Positions 32,102-44,400 of a stretch of 64,000 nucleotides of DNA are shown here, piece after piece. Made by a program: the position numbers and the translations under genes. Every line of letters begins with the position of its first letter. The stretch's first letter is position 1. The notes beneath the pieces were generated by a model that did not search any database, was not told the origin of the DNA, and saw only the letters and a list, made by a program, of their open reading frames with translations. Location: the NCBI GenBank assembly GCA_030248215.1, contig JASANG010004020.1, positions 62,001-126,000 on the forward strand, read 5' to 3'. The DNA comes from Enoplolaimus lenunculus. Lineage: Eukaryota > Nematoda > Enoplea > Enoplida > Thoracostomopsidae.

Positions 32102-34256
32102 ATGATTATGAAACTTAAGCCGTTGTTATATACTTTGGCTAACGCGATATTTTTATTGGCCAAATATGCCGTTCGCGCTGGGGTTTTAAGAAACGCACCA
32201 ATAAACACAATGAAGCGACTAAACCTAAATTATACCAAAATTGTAAACAACGACAATCAGGTATGGCCTTTGATGCGACGTGCTACCGTTATAATATCGT
32301 TGGATTTTATCAGAGATTTAGAGATGGCAATATTGAAACAAGATCTCCAGGTACTCTTATATCTGTTTTTTCGAATTTGTGTTTTTTGCCTCGGCATAAA
32401 TCTTTTTGAGGTCAGCGTGACAAATTTTGCGTACAAAATATATAACGCAATATAAATATGGATCAATGTAAAGAGCTGGGACGGGAAAGCATTATAAGCC
32501 TATTCCTACGCCTAAAATTATTAAGGCTAAGCCTAAAGCCAAGCAAAAAATTTGTCTAAAGCTTAAACTTACTCAATTGCAGTCCCACAGAAAAACGTTC
32601 CGCCCCTGAACTTTACATGGCTCAAATTTTGCATGGCAAAGTGCAATCGACAATTCAGCGAATAATTTTAACATCGGTGGCATATTTTATATTGATTTGC
32701 AAATTCAGAATTTTCTGGGGAGGAGATGATGTTTACTTTGTGTGTTTCGAAATTTTACAATTTTAAACAACGTTTTTAGCGAATTTTGGTATAATTGTAT
32801 AACTGCGACGAAGATATTATTTTTGAATTTGTATAATAAATAGGTTTATCACATTTTTCATCCAGTTGGCTATTAAACACATTGTGAGCTTTAAATGAAC
32901 TATAATTATTTGCATCTCGAATTTTTTAAAGCGCCAGGGGTGGTGGGGATTGACCCCATCTCCCAGGATCCGCCGTTTGTTAATGTGATTGCAACATAGG
33001 CAATTTTAATTCTTTAAATCGAAATCGTATTGTTCTTGGCTGACACAGTTTTTTTACATTAAAGCGAATATATCCGGGAACTTACAAAATATCGTCAGCC
33101 AATCGTACGAACGCTAAGATACTGCAAAATGTTAATGCTCTTAATTATTTGTTGAAAACCTTGCCGACATTGCGTTTACAACAAAGACGAGTAATTAACA
33201 ACACATTGGCCGATATTGGACCATTTTCTGTTCGTCGCCGAGTAAAACCTCGAGTTAAACATTTACAAAAACATCACAACTTGAACAGAAATTCAACGGT
33301 TAGTGTCCAACTTCAGTTTTGTTATTTAACCAATAAAATAGATTCCGTATTTTAACCCTTTCTCACACGAATATTTTCAATTTCATATGACACTTTCGAG
33401 GTAAGCTTCGATCCCCAGTCTCTCGGATGTGAGGGGCTTACGGTGACATTCAGTAATAGGAGCTTGACGCTCGAGCCCGATGGGTCTCTCACATCTTGTA
33501 GAGATTTTGCACTGCACATAATGTGTTAAAATTGCTAAACGCTGCTCACAGTGTCTTTGTTGCTCATATCTTACTTGTATTTAGTTGCTCATAGTCTACT
33601 CTATGAGTTAAAGGGTTAAATCGTTGCTCACTTAAACCAGATTTTGAAAGTAAGACGAAGCAAGGCCGTTTAAACTCGGTCAAGCATCCCCTCTCATTCA
33701 GGCCACTAAAGTAGCTGACTAGCGATGCGAAATACGTTTCATCCAAGAGTCTGGTGTTCGAATCTTAGCTTGAAATCACGCCTCAGGTTAAATAGAAAAT
33801 ATTCATGTAAGAAAGGGTTTTAGCAGTGTGGCGTCCAAAAATTTGCATATTCAGCACATTTTTCAGATATGATTTATTCTGCATCTGAACATATTTTGAG
33901 ATCCGCAACTGCTGAAAACCGATCATTAACTGGCGATAAGTAGTATGTCCAAATGAGGATTTGGGCCTTAATCGACATTTACAACAAACGCCACTGTCGC
34001 CTTGAACACATATTAACCAACATTTCAGGGTGCGTATCATTGGCAACGCAAATTTGCAAACAGTTCAAGTGTTGTTCAACAACAGCCACCCGGTGGCAGG
34101 ACGAGGTTCAATCGTTTTCGATTATTTCCTTCATTGGTTCTTCCAAACGTGTCAAAGCCACTGAAACAAGGCCTAACAACAGCGCAACAGTTGGCGTACT
34201 GGGATATTCTGATGAACATTTTAATTGACTGTTTGAGTTTAATGTTACTCTACTGA
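32102..34256 (+). CDS. Putative secreted peptide precursor with dibasic sites
   Basis: Exons: 32102-32350, 33065-33298, 34029-34256, all phase 0, giving 236 residues. Donors are CAG|GTACTC and ACG|GTTAGT; acceptors are TTAAAG and TTTCAG. The N-terminus (LLYTLANAIFLLAKYAVRAG at 8-27) looks like a signal peptide. Basic sites follow at RR59-60, RR124-125 and RRR140-142. Between the first two lies ATVIISLDFIRDLEMAILKQ (61-80), then RIYPGTYKISS and ANRTNAKILQNV. The layout fits a neuropeptide precursor, and the 63-106 region loosely recalls CRF/DH44-type peptides, but no amidation Gly precedes a basic site. The last exon is Gln/Arg/Phe-rich. An alternative donor at CAG|GTATGG (after residue 53) is also in phase 0. 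No homologue is certain. Confidence 0.45.
32462..32628. mobile_element. TTAGGC-cored MITE copy (reverse)
   Basis: It starts CAATGTAAAGAGCTGGGACG and ends GTTCCGCCCCTGAACTTTAC, with CCTAAG-type runs, AAAAAATTTG and AAGCTTAAACTTACTC between. It lies in intron 1 of the candidate peptide gene. Confidence 0.75.
33354..33620 (-). repeat. tRNA-like repeat with inverted ends
   Basis: TTAACCCTTTCTCACACG at the left faces CTATGAGTTAAAGGGTTAA at the right. It shares GGAGCTTGACGCTCGAGCCC with 4891-5159 and 43100-43140. The tRNA-like boxes are degenerate here. Confidence 0.6.
33646..33812 (+). repeat. Related tRNA-like repeat fragment
   Basis: It shares CAGATTTTGAAAGTAAGACG with the inverse at about 42940-42970. 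It contains TAGCTGACTAGC and GTGTTCGAATCTTAGC, A- and B-box-like, and ends AATATTCATGTAAGAAAGGG. It sits almost directly next to the 33354 copy. Confidence 0.5.
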
Positions 34257-34484
34257 ATTTCAATAGATAATCGTATCCATAACAGCCATGTCCGTTTGAA
34301 GTACTGACGGATCCACAGTGAAGCCACTTAGGCGATGGGGCCACGTTCAACAAAAGATCAAAACCAAAATCTTTAATAAAATTTAGCACTAAAATTGCGT
34401 TTAACTGCCCAGTTGCGACTAATAATTGCATGCTCTTCTCAGGAATTTCTGCATCGGCCACAGGTTCAAACTTCAAAACGAGAA
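34249..34484 (-). CDS. Candidate internal exon, unrecognised
   Basis: Minus strand: acceptor-like CTCGTTTTGAAG, then about 78 open codons to a possible GTAACA donor. Phrases include VADAEIPEKSMQLLVATGQL, NFIKDFGFDLLLNVAPSP and GHGCYGYDYLLKF. It looks protein-like but overlaps the last eight bases of the plus-strand candidate gene ending at 34256, so at most one boundary is right. It might be an upstream exon of the gene at 28985-30982. The upper boundary is approximate. Confidence 0.25.
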
Positions 34485-34489
34485 ATTTA

Positions 34490-35035
34490 ACGTTACGTTA
34501 ACAGTTGCTATGAGCCGGAGCTGGAAATTTTGAATACATATTTCAACAAAAGGTTGAACTTAATCACACTAATTTGGCACTACTTGCAGCAGTAATATGT
34601 TATTAATTTTGCTTCTATAAGAGTCTGAGTATCAACTGGGGTTTATCAAGTAGTTATATTTAGCATTTTCAATAAAATTTGCAGCCAAACACTGTAATTT
34701 TTGTCATAAACCATAATGACGTAACCGAATATCCGGTTCCGTTTTCGGTTATACCGGAAATTCTGTTATTTTTACAGTAAATTAAAATATTGAGTACGTT
34801 GTATGAACGATCAGTTGTGAAATTGAACAACATTCAGACTGCCCAAATTTTATTGGCTCCAAAATTTTCAACGAATAAATGCGATTAAGCAGTGAAAATC
34901 AATACGAAATATATATGCTGCAAAACGCCTGTCTGAAAACGGGGCCGACAACGGTTCGTTTGTTTTGAAACTCCCCATCTTCAAAACAAACTGAACAACG
35001 TTAACAGCAAATATCAAACAATGCGTTCAGCAAAA
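34490..35035. other. No gene seen; CCGGAA fragment
   Basis: A short TATCCGGTTCCG...TACCGGAAATTC piece at about 34728-34772 belongs to the CCGGAA family. Otherwise the stretch is AT-rich and closed in all frames. Confidence 0.4.
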
Positions 35036-35039
35036 GCAG

Positions 35040-35192
35040 TTCAATGTAAAGAACAAGGGCGTAACAGTGTTATAAGCATATTCCTAGAACCTAAACCTAA
35101 GCCAAAACCAAGCAAAAAAAATTAGTCTAAAGCTTCAGCTTACTCTATTGCAGATTCACAGAAAAACGTTCCGCTCCTGATCTTTACATGAG
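35040..35192. mobile_element. TTAGGC-cored MITE copy (reverse)
   Basis: CAATGTAAAGAACAAGGGCG at the left and GTTCCGCTCCTGATCTTTAC at the right, with CCTAAACCTAAGCC runs between. Confidence 0.75.
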
Positions 35193-35524
35193 CCCAATAG
35201 TAGAATGCACTAAATTGTTGCAATTAATCTACCAAAACAACAACCATAAATAAAAATGATTTTGCAACGAAAAATTGCACAAAAAATTTGGTCAAAGTTG
35301 AACTAAAATAACCACTGACTGATTGTAAATATGAAATAAACATGTAAAAGATCTCTTTTATGTTTTTGCGTTTGAACTGATTTAAACTTTTGAAATCAAT
35401 TCTCTAAGTTGGAGATGGAGATATGTCTTATTTAGTGCAAACTACATAAAATGATAAAAAGTAAAACAAAATGATTTTCCAGTAGCCCGTTTCACCGAAA
35501 TCTGCGGACGGAATCGAGTTTAGT

Positions 35525-38500
35525 TTATTTTCCATACTGGCCTCCGGCGCCACCACCACGGCCACCAAATCCTCCGCCCCCACGGCCACCAACAAAGACT
35601 CCGCTTCTGAAATATGAATAATGACAAACAATAGACAGAACACAGATATGAACGTTATTTTGAACAGTGCGAATCAACCATTTCTCGGTGGTGAAAAATA
35701 CTTGACGAATTTTGAAATTCAGTTTTTGTCATAAATTTTTCACTCAAAATAGGGTTTGTAGCACAGCAAACCAATAAAAGCCTGTAACTGGGTGCATTTT
35801 GTGTAGTTTCTTGAAACATACATCGCAGACATTCGCTTATAATTTGAACAAATTTTATTATATTTTTCCAATTTTTTCATTTTACAAATGTTCAGTCCAC
35901 AGAGACGAGTTAGTTTTCAAACGGGTATTTTGGCTGTTAATTTGAAATAGTTTTTAACCGCTGAAATGAAATTGGCCAACAACATCTTGCTGGAAAATAA
36001 CACAATTTCATAATTTTGACTGCTTCTGTCTCGTGTCTGTTCTGTTCGATAGATAAACATGGACGTAAAGTTGTGTGCGGTTAACGAACACAAGTCAAGT
36101 TATACACTTTTGTGTAAAATGCATTTTGGCACCAAATTTTGTTGCTCAAAAATAAATTTAGGAATGTTTTTTAAAGACCAACTTCAATTGCTTATACAGA
36201 TGGAAAAAACGGTATTGCATAGTTACACTAAGCCATTCGAATGGTTAATATACCTTGCTGGGCATGGGCAATATTGAGCATCCGGACCTGGCAGACCAGG
36301 ATTACCGGGAGTGCCTGGTGGGCCTTGGCCGCCGGGGGATCCGTTGTTTCCAGGTGGTCCACGAGGACCTTTTGGCCCACGTGGTCCGGGTGATCCGTCC
36401 TTTCCTTTGGATCCTTGAACACCAGGAGGTCCACGAATTCCTTTAGCGCCTTTTGGACCTGGTTTGCCACGCCCGCCAGTACCATCACGACCTGGTTCGC
36501 CAGCTGGACCTGGTTTGCCAGAAGGACCAGGAGGACCTTGCGGACCAGTTGGGCCACGGGAACCTGGTAGACCAGGATTACCAGGATTGCCTGCCATACC
36601 AGGGAAACCTTTCATTCCTGTTGGACCTGAAAACTCAAAAAAAGTGGAAACAGAAACCTGGATCGTGATGATTTATTGCCTGCGAAGTAAAATTTTAGGG
36701 CTCACAAAAACAGCGAACAGTTTCTATGCCCTTTGCAATCGATATGAAGGCATTCTCGGTGTTGCTGTCACTGCATAAAACCACTCATATCCGTATGCTT
36801 TACGATGTCAATAATTCAGCTTTAATCAACGTTTAGTGCAATCTTGGCTTAATTCTGTGAAAACACAGACCGTTTTTACTCTTGAACTGCCAGTTCTGGT
36901 GGCGGAGACTGCGTTTACTGGGGGTTTGGAAACAATTCAGGTTCATTGATTTTAAATTCCAACAAAACATTCCATTCATTAATAATCGTTGGCTGTAAAA
37001 AATTTTCACCAACCCAAAGCTGATCAAATTCAAGCTACTTAAATACAAGACTAGTGACATACCTGGTGGTCCAGGAGGACCGGTAGGTCCAGGCGCACCA
37101 GGTGGGCATTCCATACATCCCGGCATTGAACCCATCTGCGCTTGTGCGTCTTCGGCATCGACACCTTTAGCACCGTCAACACCCGGAAGACCAGGTTCAC
37201 CAATGAATCCTGGTGATCCTGGATTGCCAGGAGGTCCAGGAGGACATTGATTGTCAGTATCACACTCTTAATAACGGTACAAGTTATGTTTTTTATATTT
37301 AAAGCACAAAAATTTCCATCAATCAACCTTAAAACAACCTGTTCAGAGTTGTCGAGATTTAAAATTGTTATATCATCCTTGAACGATTCCTGACAGAAAA
37401 TCCCTCTAACGGGAAAAACGTACTCAGCTAAAGATGGCCTTCTAACGCGTGATCTGTTGGGTTGTGCAGGATAGTTGGTAATTCTAGCGGCGTTATGTCT
37501 GTCTGCATATTAAAATTTCAGCAATCAACTAAAAGCATCTGCGGTCCATGTATGGAACAGGACACGAGCGGTTTCCGGCGTGACTGTAATACACAGCACG
37601 CTTAAGCTTTAGACTGATTTTTTGCTTTGGCTTAAGCTTAGACTTAGGCTTAGGCTTAGGCTTAGGCTTAGAAATATGCTTATACCACTTTCCGGCCCTG
37701 TTCTATACAGTGGTCACATATGCTATACAAATTTAAAAATGTTGGTTTAAAAATTATCGTGGCTTTTACGAAGTAAATATTAGAAGCAGTAAAGCGGGCA
37801 GTTTTTCGCTTCAGTTGAGTTTTGTTTCTACTTGAACTGCATATCAAAATAATCCAAAATCCTTCTAATAACCAAATTTAATACTCATTAATTTCTATTT
37901 AACAAGAAATGACTTACGACAGCCGCCACCACCAAAAACGCTTCCAATGGCTGTGGGGTTAATAGTTGCGCCACCACCGCGACCACCACCGCCACCAGGT
38001 CCAATGCCATAACTGGCTTGTCGAGGAAGACGATGGGTTGATTCCAATTCGTTGACATCGTTCCATGCACCGTCAGCCAAAATCTAAAATATATCTTTAG
38101 TTCTATACTCTACGATAACGGCCGTGCACTGTAACTTCCAATGAGTTGATTAATCAATTCAGCTAGCGAATTGGTTATTTCTTAATTAATGTCAGCAAAC
38201 ATTAGTTCTCTCTGAGTTACGTTGATTCACACTCTGAGTTGAGTTTACTCTGGGTGAGTTAATTAATTAACTCAGAATGAATTGAATCAACTCCAAATTC
38301 TAAGTTTAGATAGGCCTAACTCAGACTGAGTGATTCAACTCATTTTGAATTAAAACCAGGTCACTGAAATTTACTGTGTGGTCTTATTTGACTGTTGCCC
38401 AAAATAAAATTTATGTTGCCTACTGAGGGTTCGTTGGTTGACAAACAACCGTTGTTTCTAACGCCGCATGCGTAATATCCGGTCAATATTAATTTGAAAC

Positions 38501-38923
38501 GCCAATGCGTTCTGGGAAGTAAGGAAACTAGTAACTTTAAGACTGGAAACCTTAGACTTTGACTTAGGTTTAGGCTGAAGCTTAGACTTAAACTTAGTGA
38601 GCAGACGCCCTTATAATTAACATGAGTTTAACCTATAGTAAAAATGGTTTGGGCTTAGACTAACATCATTTGATTTACATGATCCGTCTACGTTTTTGAT
38701 CCAACAACCTGGTAAACGTTTCACCAGTTTTCTCGCAATTGAACGGCAAGGTAGAATGTTTAAACCAAGAGAAACCAACCTTGAATCCTTCCATTTCCCG
38801 ATCGAGTTCAGTCCAAATACTTGTAATTTCAGTATACAACATTGGAACGACAAATATTGAACCAAGCAGCGTAACAACTGAACAGGCCACTGCAACGGTG
38901 GCAGAAAAGTGTAAGTTGTCCAT
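35525..38923 (-). CDS. Nematode-type cuticle collagen
   Basis: Exons (minus): 38923-38780, 38083-37918, 37266-37063, 36626-36254, 35606-35525, giving 322 residues with consistent phases. Residues 8-30 form a hydrophobic anchor (start [16 protein letters not shown]), followed by the conserved [18 protein letters not shown] and ILADGAWND of the cuticle-collagen N domain. R66-L-P-R69 fits the RxxR furin-type processing site of this family. A Gly-rich linker precedes a first cysteine knot (GCQCDTDNQC). Next come a short Gly-X-Y block, the [10 protein letters not shown] knot and a longer Gly-X-Y block of about 110 residues, then YCPCPAR and a Gly/Arg-rich tail ([12 protein letters not shown]...QYGK). 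Such collagens are secreted by the hypodermis, trimerise and are cross-linked into cuticle. An in-frame TAG upstream of the ATG supports the start. Intron 2 carries a TTAGGC-cored MITE and intron 1 a TGAGTTGA-type MITE. Confidence 0.95.
37548..37714. mobile_element. TTAGGC-cored MITE in collagen intron
   Basis: Left ATGTATGGAACAGGACACG and right CGGCCCTGTTCTATACAG, with five clean GGCTTA units between, at about 37625-37672. It lies in the collagen intron between exons 37918-38083 and 37063-37266. Confidence 0.8.
38127..38378. mobile_element. TGAGTTGA-rich MITE in collagen intron 1
   Basis: Starts CACTGTAACTTCCAATGAG and ends CACTGAAATTTACTGTG. TGAGTTGA and AACTCAGA words fill the interior in both directions. 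Same family as about 11315. Confidence 0.7.
38545..38605. repeat. Degenerate TTAGGC-like fragment
   Basis: GACTTAGGTTTAGGCTGAAG and neighbours, without recognisable ends. Probably a decayed copy of the TTAGGC-cored family in the first collagen intron. Confidence 0.4.
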
Positions 38924-39159
38924 GTTAGCAACTCGACACAAGCAGACTAACCGGAGCTACAGGCTACAATAATTTAGATTCAGAAATAATTTGCAAATGA
39001 TCTGTAACAATCATCATATTGGACTTGGTTCACTTCAACTTAACACCGTTCATTATAGGGGCGTAATCAAATATCACAGTACAGACAACGATTAAAGATA
39101 TGTTCGACTTGTTATGTGCCAAGCCAATTATGTAAACGTCAAATCACAAAAACTACACA

Positions 39160-39505
39160 AGTGTGCGCCCAAGACGTAAACTTTGGTTGGCGGAACCTGA
39201 ACTCAACTGAAAATATCTTTGAAATTTGATTATTTATATTCTCTGTTACAGATATAAACGGAGTAACTATTTTGCATACATGAAAACCAGTAAATTACCT
39301 CTTGAAAATAAGACAACTGTTTCTTGAAAGAAACAAATTTAAGTTTTATAAATTGGAAACGGAAATTTTTTGAATATATTTATGTTTTAACAATTTAGAC
39401 ACGAATTTTTGAGCGGTTTAATGCTATTAATGTCTTAAATACAAGGCATTAATGTTTTCAAAATTTAACCAAGTAGGAGTCTTGAAATTTCAAAACAATT
39501 TATTT
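39160..39505. repeat. About 500-bp dispersed repeat, copy 2 (shorter)
   Basis: Follows the phrase order of the 31320 copy, including ATGAAAACCAGTAAATTACC and TTTTTGAGCGGTTTAATGC. It lies upstream of the collagen start. Confidence 0.6.
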
Positions 39506-39507
39506 CG

Positions 39508-39730
39508 TGTGTATAGTTTACCGTCCCGCACGCCACCGCAAGCCGCGTGTAGCCGGACGGTACCGCGGGTTCCCGCACGCCGCCGCGCGAGGCTGTGTGT
39601 TGCTAACAAAGATATAGGCAAAATCTATTTGGTGACGCGCGACAGTTTTAAACAAATTTTATCGTGACGCGCTCCGAAGAGCGTCGGCGTACGGCAGAGT
39701 GCGGCGTCGTGCGGTGAGTATTGCGCAACC
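39508..39730. mobile_element. GC-rich fold-back element, longest copy
   Basis: The interior has CCGCACGCCACCGCAAGCCG facing CGGCGTCGTGCGGTGAGTA, and the right end is TTGCGCAACC. It is about 220 bp of markedly GC-richer DNA between AT-rich flanks. It matches the family at 16432 and 20184. Confidence 0.65.
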
Positions 39731-41428
39731 GGCGGACTCCGCCCAGCAGCCAGATAAATTTTCAAAAACCATAAACCGTTGAAGCTGTTGCTCATACGAA
39801 ATAACAACTGTTCTAACCGAATTAGCATTAATGGATGATGTAGAAGTAATTCCAAAATGCGGTGAAAATGTTATGTCAACTGTGGACAACTGATTTGCTT
39901 TAAAACAAAAATTTGGTTGCAAACAACTCACCAACGAGAAGACAAACGCAATTAAATACTTTGTCCGCGTGCAAAATGTAACTCCACAATATTGTACACT
40001 GCGTGTTCTGTTATTAACTACTGTTTCGAACGATAAGACAAAATGTTAAACGTAACTGAATATTGTCACACTCTGCCCGCGTTGTTTAATATAAACTGCA
40101 ACAAAAATGCAATTTTGGTAAAAAAGAGTTGATTTCGTTGCTCCAGTTAAAACTCTACTCAACTGATTCAAAAAACATCACGAAATGGGATAAAACAAAC
40201 GAAATTTGTTCAGTTGCGAAAACTTTTAATTACATTTCAACCTAAATCGCCTGGTACGTAAGGTTATGAACTGCAAACGATGAAAATACATTTCAAACTT
40301 CAGCACAAAACATATTTTTAATCAGCATCGTTTTGTGATGTAAATTGAGAAGGTTTAACAATGAAAAAGTTAAAAATGTTCTTCTTAAAACATGAAATAC
40401 TGTTTTATTTTTACAATGGTCGTTGCTGATGTATAACTAAAACGCAAAAATCATTGCAATTTTCAATGCATAATCGATACTTTTCCGACGGTTCACACGG
40501 GGCCGCAATTGCAAAGAGGAGAGCAAACGGTGCCGTTTTCCCTACAGACGTTTCGCTCCATCCCAACCGGCTAAAAGTCACAGTGCGTTGTAATTTAAAT
40601 ACTTGCGCTTGGTTTACTATTAACCTCCGTATTAATGTATTTGTTTTGTGGTTAAACGGGATCACATGAAAATATCTGGATCATGAAACGTTGAGTTTGA
40701 CAACTACATAATCATAGTAAATTCCTTTTTAAGCCCAAAAACTGAATAATAATTTTTGAAACATTTCGAACCTGTCTATCGTTTGGGAAAGTTTCCATCG
40801 ATGTTGGTGGTTTTATTGCAAATCCACAAACAAAATATATAAAAGCTGATAATTCAAATCAAAAGTATGACGACAATTTCTACAATACGGTTGTTGTACA
40901 AATAATAGTAAAATGAGAGTCTGTGATTCTTATTTTGGATCTGAATCAATAGGAGGCTATTTTCCTAAATATCGTCAGCAAATGGATAGTCTAAAAGTAC
41001 TAATTGTTATTATTATTTCATTTCGTAAACGCCGATTACCATAATTATATGGCGTAAATGCTTAATGGACCAAATTAAGTTCCTCGCAGAATTTGATTCA
41101 ATAATCAAAGTATAGAGTTTCCTATATTCGAAGCAGCCTACTCAAGGCTTAAAAGTATATTCCTAAAATAATAAATTAAACCATAGAAAATGGCTGCAAT
41201 AGTTGAACAAGTGTGATCCAAATTTCCTCTTGACAGTTGAGAGGCGAAAAATATCCCTCATCAACCGCTTTTATTCGGGTTACTCACTACCGAACTTAGC
41301 ATTCATAACACCAAATGTACAAAACTGCGCTCTGTAGTAATGTTTGCATTTTAAAAAGTTAGAAAATATTTCACAAGTCATAACCACGTTTAAGCCAAAA
41401 CTAGAACATACTCGGTTGAAAAATTTAA
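39731..41428. other. Intergenic, no gene seen
   Basis: This lies between the collagen start and the triokinase stop, both minus-strand genes. Open frames on both strands at about 40411-40669 overlap a GC-richer patch but show no domain or splice context. The minus-strand region just below 41429 would hold the triokinase 3' UTR. Confidence 0.4.
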
Positions 41429-44400
41429 TTATAAAGATATATGATTCGCGATTGAGTTGAACAAAATTGCAGCAGCTTTAGCCCCAGGATCAGGTAACTG
41501 CAGAGTTTGAGAGCCGATATAACTCGCTCGTCCGGCTGATGCCTTCATTGAACGTGTCGATTCCGTGGCATTGTTTGCAGTCTACAAAAAACAAAAGTAC
41601 ACGCAAAATAAATTTTCTTGAAATTTCAAGACTCCTACTTGCTTAAATTTTCAAGACACAAATTGTCTGATATTTCAGGCATTAATAGCCTTAAACAGCT
41701 CAGAAATTCGAGTTTAAAATGTTTAAAACATAAATTGCTTAAATTCAAAAAGTTACCGTTTCCAATTTATAAAACTTAAATTTCTTTCTTTCAAGAAACA
41801 GTTGTCTTATTTTCAAGAGGCAATTTACTGGTTTTCATGTATGCAAAATAGTTAATCCGTTTATTCTTAAAATTGTATATTAATAATCAAATTTCAATAA
41901 TATTTCGGGTTGATCTCAGGTTCCTCCCAAATCTCTTAGACGTATCTCAGGTTGTAAAATTAGCGACTTTGGTTGAGCTTTAACTTCCGGAGTCTTTTCT
42001 CTGCAAAATTTTTGTCTTATATTTCAGACATATTTGTCTCATATTTAGTACATATTTGTCTTATATTTCAGAAATATTTGCTTGAATCGTTCATGAAACA
42101 AATTTTGTGTAGTGGCAAAGAACCTCAGTAACAAACGTTTTTCTGAGATTGTGAATTTCTGCTATTGTTTTATACCAAATTTTTTCCATGGTTTACTGCA
42201 CATGCAATTTAATTGTATATACAGTAAATTTGAATAACTTTAATCAGCCAAAATTGTGTTACGATTTAGACAAAGTACCTCAGCTAAAAGAGTGGTAAAT
42301 TCTTTAATATTTGATTCGACATCAACGTTGTTTTTAGCTTTTGTTAAGACTGCATCAAGGACATCAACCTGCAATGAAGACTATTAAATTGATCAGCTCA
42401 TTCATCATAGATTTCTTTAGTCAGCTAAAAATATACAAATATAAATAAAGGGTCAAGATGTATTAAACTTTACATGGTCGCTAAGTTTTCTGTTTCAACA
42501 AATTTCAAGATATCTAAACTTGAACAGTAGCAGGTATTTTAAAAGGACGAGATCATTAACTCGAAATATTTTACACTTTAAGAGCTTTATTTTTGGTTAA
42601 AAGATTTCTAGCGGTCCTCTGAAAGCGATTAGAACCAGATTTATGTTCTACATTCAGTTTGTGGTCCATGTAAAGATCAGGAGCGGAACGCTTCTTCGTG
42701 GGGCTTCAATAGCGTAATCTTAAGCTTTGGACTAATTTTTTGTTTAGGCTTAGACTTAGGTACAAACTCATACTTACGCTTAGGCTTACGCTGAGGCTTA
42801 GGTTTAGAAATACGCTTACACGACTGTTACGTCCCTGTTCTATACATTGGCTCAGTTTTCTATCAGTGTTTAGTGTCCAGTGCAGATATTAATTATTTTG
42901 CAACTTTTCAACGCGTCGGTTACGCGACTTTAAACGGTCTTGCTCCATCTTACTTTCGAAATCTGGTTTAAGTGAGCAACGATTTAACCCTTTAACTCAT
43001 ACAGTATGCTATGAGCAACTGAATACAAGTAATAAATGAGAACATAGACACGGTGAGCAGTGTTTAATAATTATAACATATATGTGCAGTTCAAAATCTG
43101 TACAAGATATGAGACCCTCTCGGGCTCGAGCGTCAAGCTCATATGGCTGAGGGACCTTGAAAGTGCATCTCATATGAAATAGAAAATATTCATGTGAGAA
43201 ACGGTTAACACAGTTTGGAAAAAATTACAAAATCTGTGGTTATAAAGCGCAATCCTTAGTTCCAACGAAAACAATCCATCATCTGTTTTCGTACCATTGT
43301 TCGGTCCCCTGGTTTTGCACGACCGTATTTTTGTATTGCTTGCAATCCCTGTTCCAAGCCGTTTATCCATTCCATTGTTGTAGGAATCGCATTATCACTA
43401 ATTTTGCGACATCCGGCACTCAGAAGCAGGCTGTACAGCTTAAACGGCGACAATAACAGTAGGTATATCGACTTGTGTAGAAGATAACAAGTCACAGGAA
43501 GCGAAATAGTTGCGGTATTTTAGAAATAACTGATTGTTAAAACAATTTAAGTTAAAACGATTTTGAAAGTTTACATTACTTGAGAAGACACTTTAAGGAA
43601 ATTCAATTATTACGTCATAAAGATAAGCAACAAGAAGTACTTAGCTAAACGCATAACGCCCATTTGGCAGGATTTATTGCTACGATGAGTTTTTTCATTT
43701 ATCCAACATATGTAGAATGGATCAGCTTATTTACAAATCGGATCGAAGCATAAGGACACTTAACGTCAACCAAGTAACCCCGTTTCGCTTTGCCCTTTAA
43801 CATTGCAACACTCACAGAGAAACGGGACGCCCCTACAGATAGCAGGAGCCCTTGGCATAAGATGTATGAAAGAGTGCCAGTAACCGCTGTACTTTACGAA
43901 AGAAAAAGCAAACTATTCTCATAATTGTAATCTACAATCTTACTGCTCCACTTGTTCCGCCAGTACTGTTTTCCCATGTCCTAGAAACAGTTTCCAAAAT
44001 GCTCGTAATGATTGCATGAGGATGGATCTTGCCAGTATTAATCATTTCAACGACAGCTGCAACCAGAAAACATTCGAAACTAAAATTTGTTATATTTTCT
44101 GTAAGATTTCTCCCATTTATGCAGGGTTCACATTAATACATTTTATGAGGACACCGGGAACGACATATCCTGGGGTTAACGAACGGCAATTTTTAAAATT
44201 GCCACTCGTTAACCCTACCTTATAACAAAATATTGTTATAACCCCACCCTAGTCGTTGTCACAAATTTTCTGGTAACACGTGTTAACCTGGGGTTAACAC
44301 TTTCACAGACACACAAACGCCACGCAGAACACATAAACAAACTAAACACAAACGCCGTGTGTGTTTAGTTTGTGCAAAACTTGTGGTTTATACACATGTT

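Noticed and set aside
36464-36778. Plus-strand open frame that reads like collagen (Pro/Gly-rich)
   Set aside because: It is the antisense of the true minus-strand Gly-X-Y exon; Gly/Pro codons are mutually complementary.
40411-40669. Open frames on both strands over a GC-richer patch
   Set aside because: Neither strand shows motif, splice context or neighbour support; probably chance or an old repeat.
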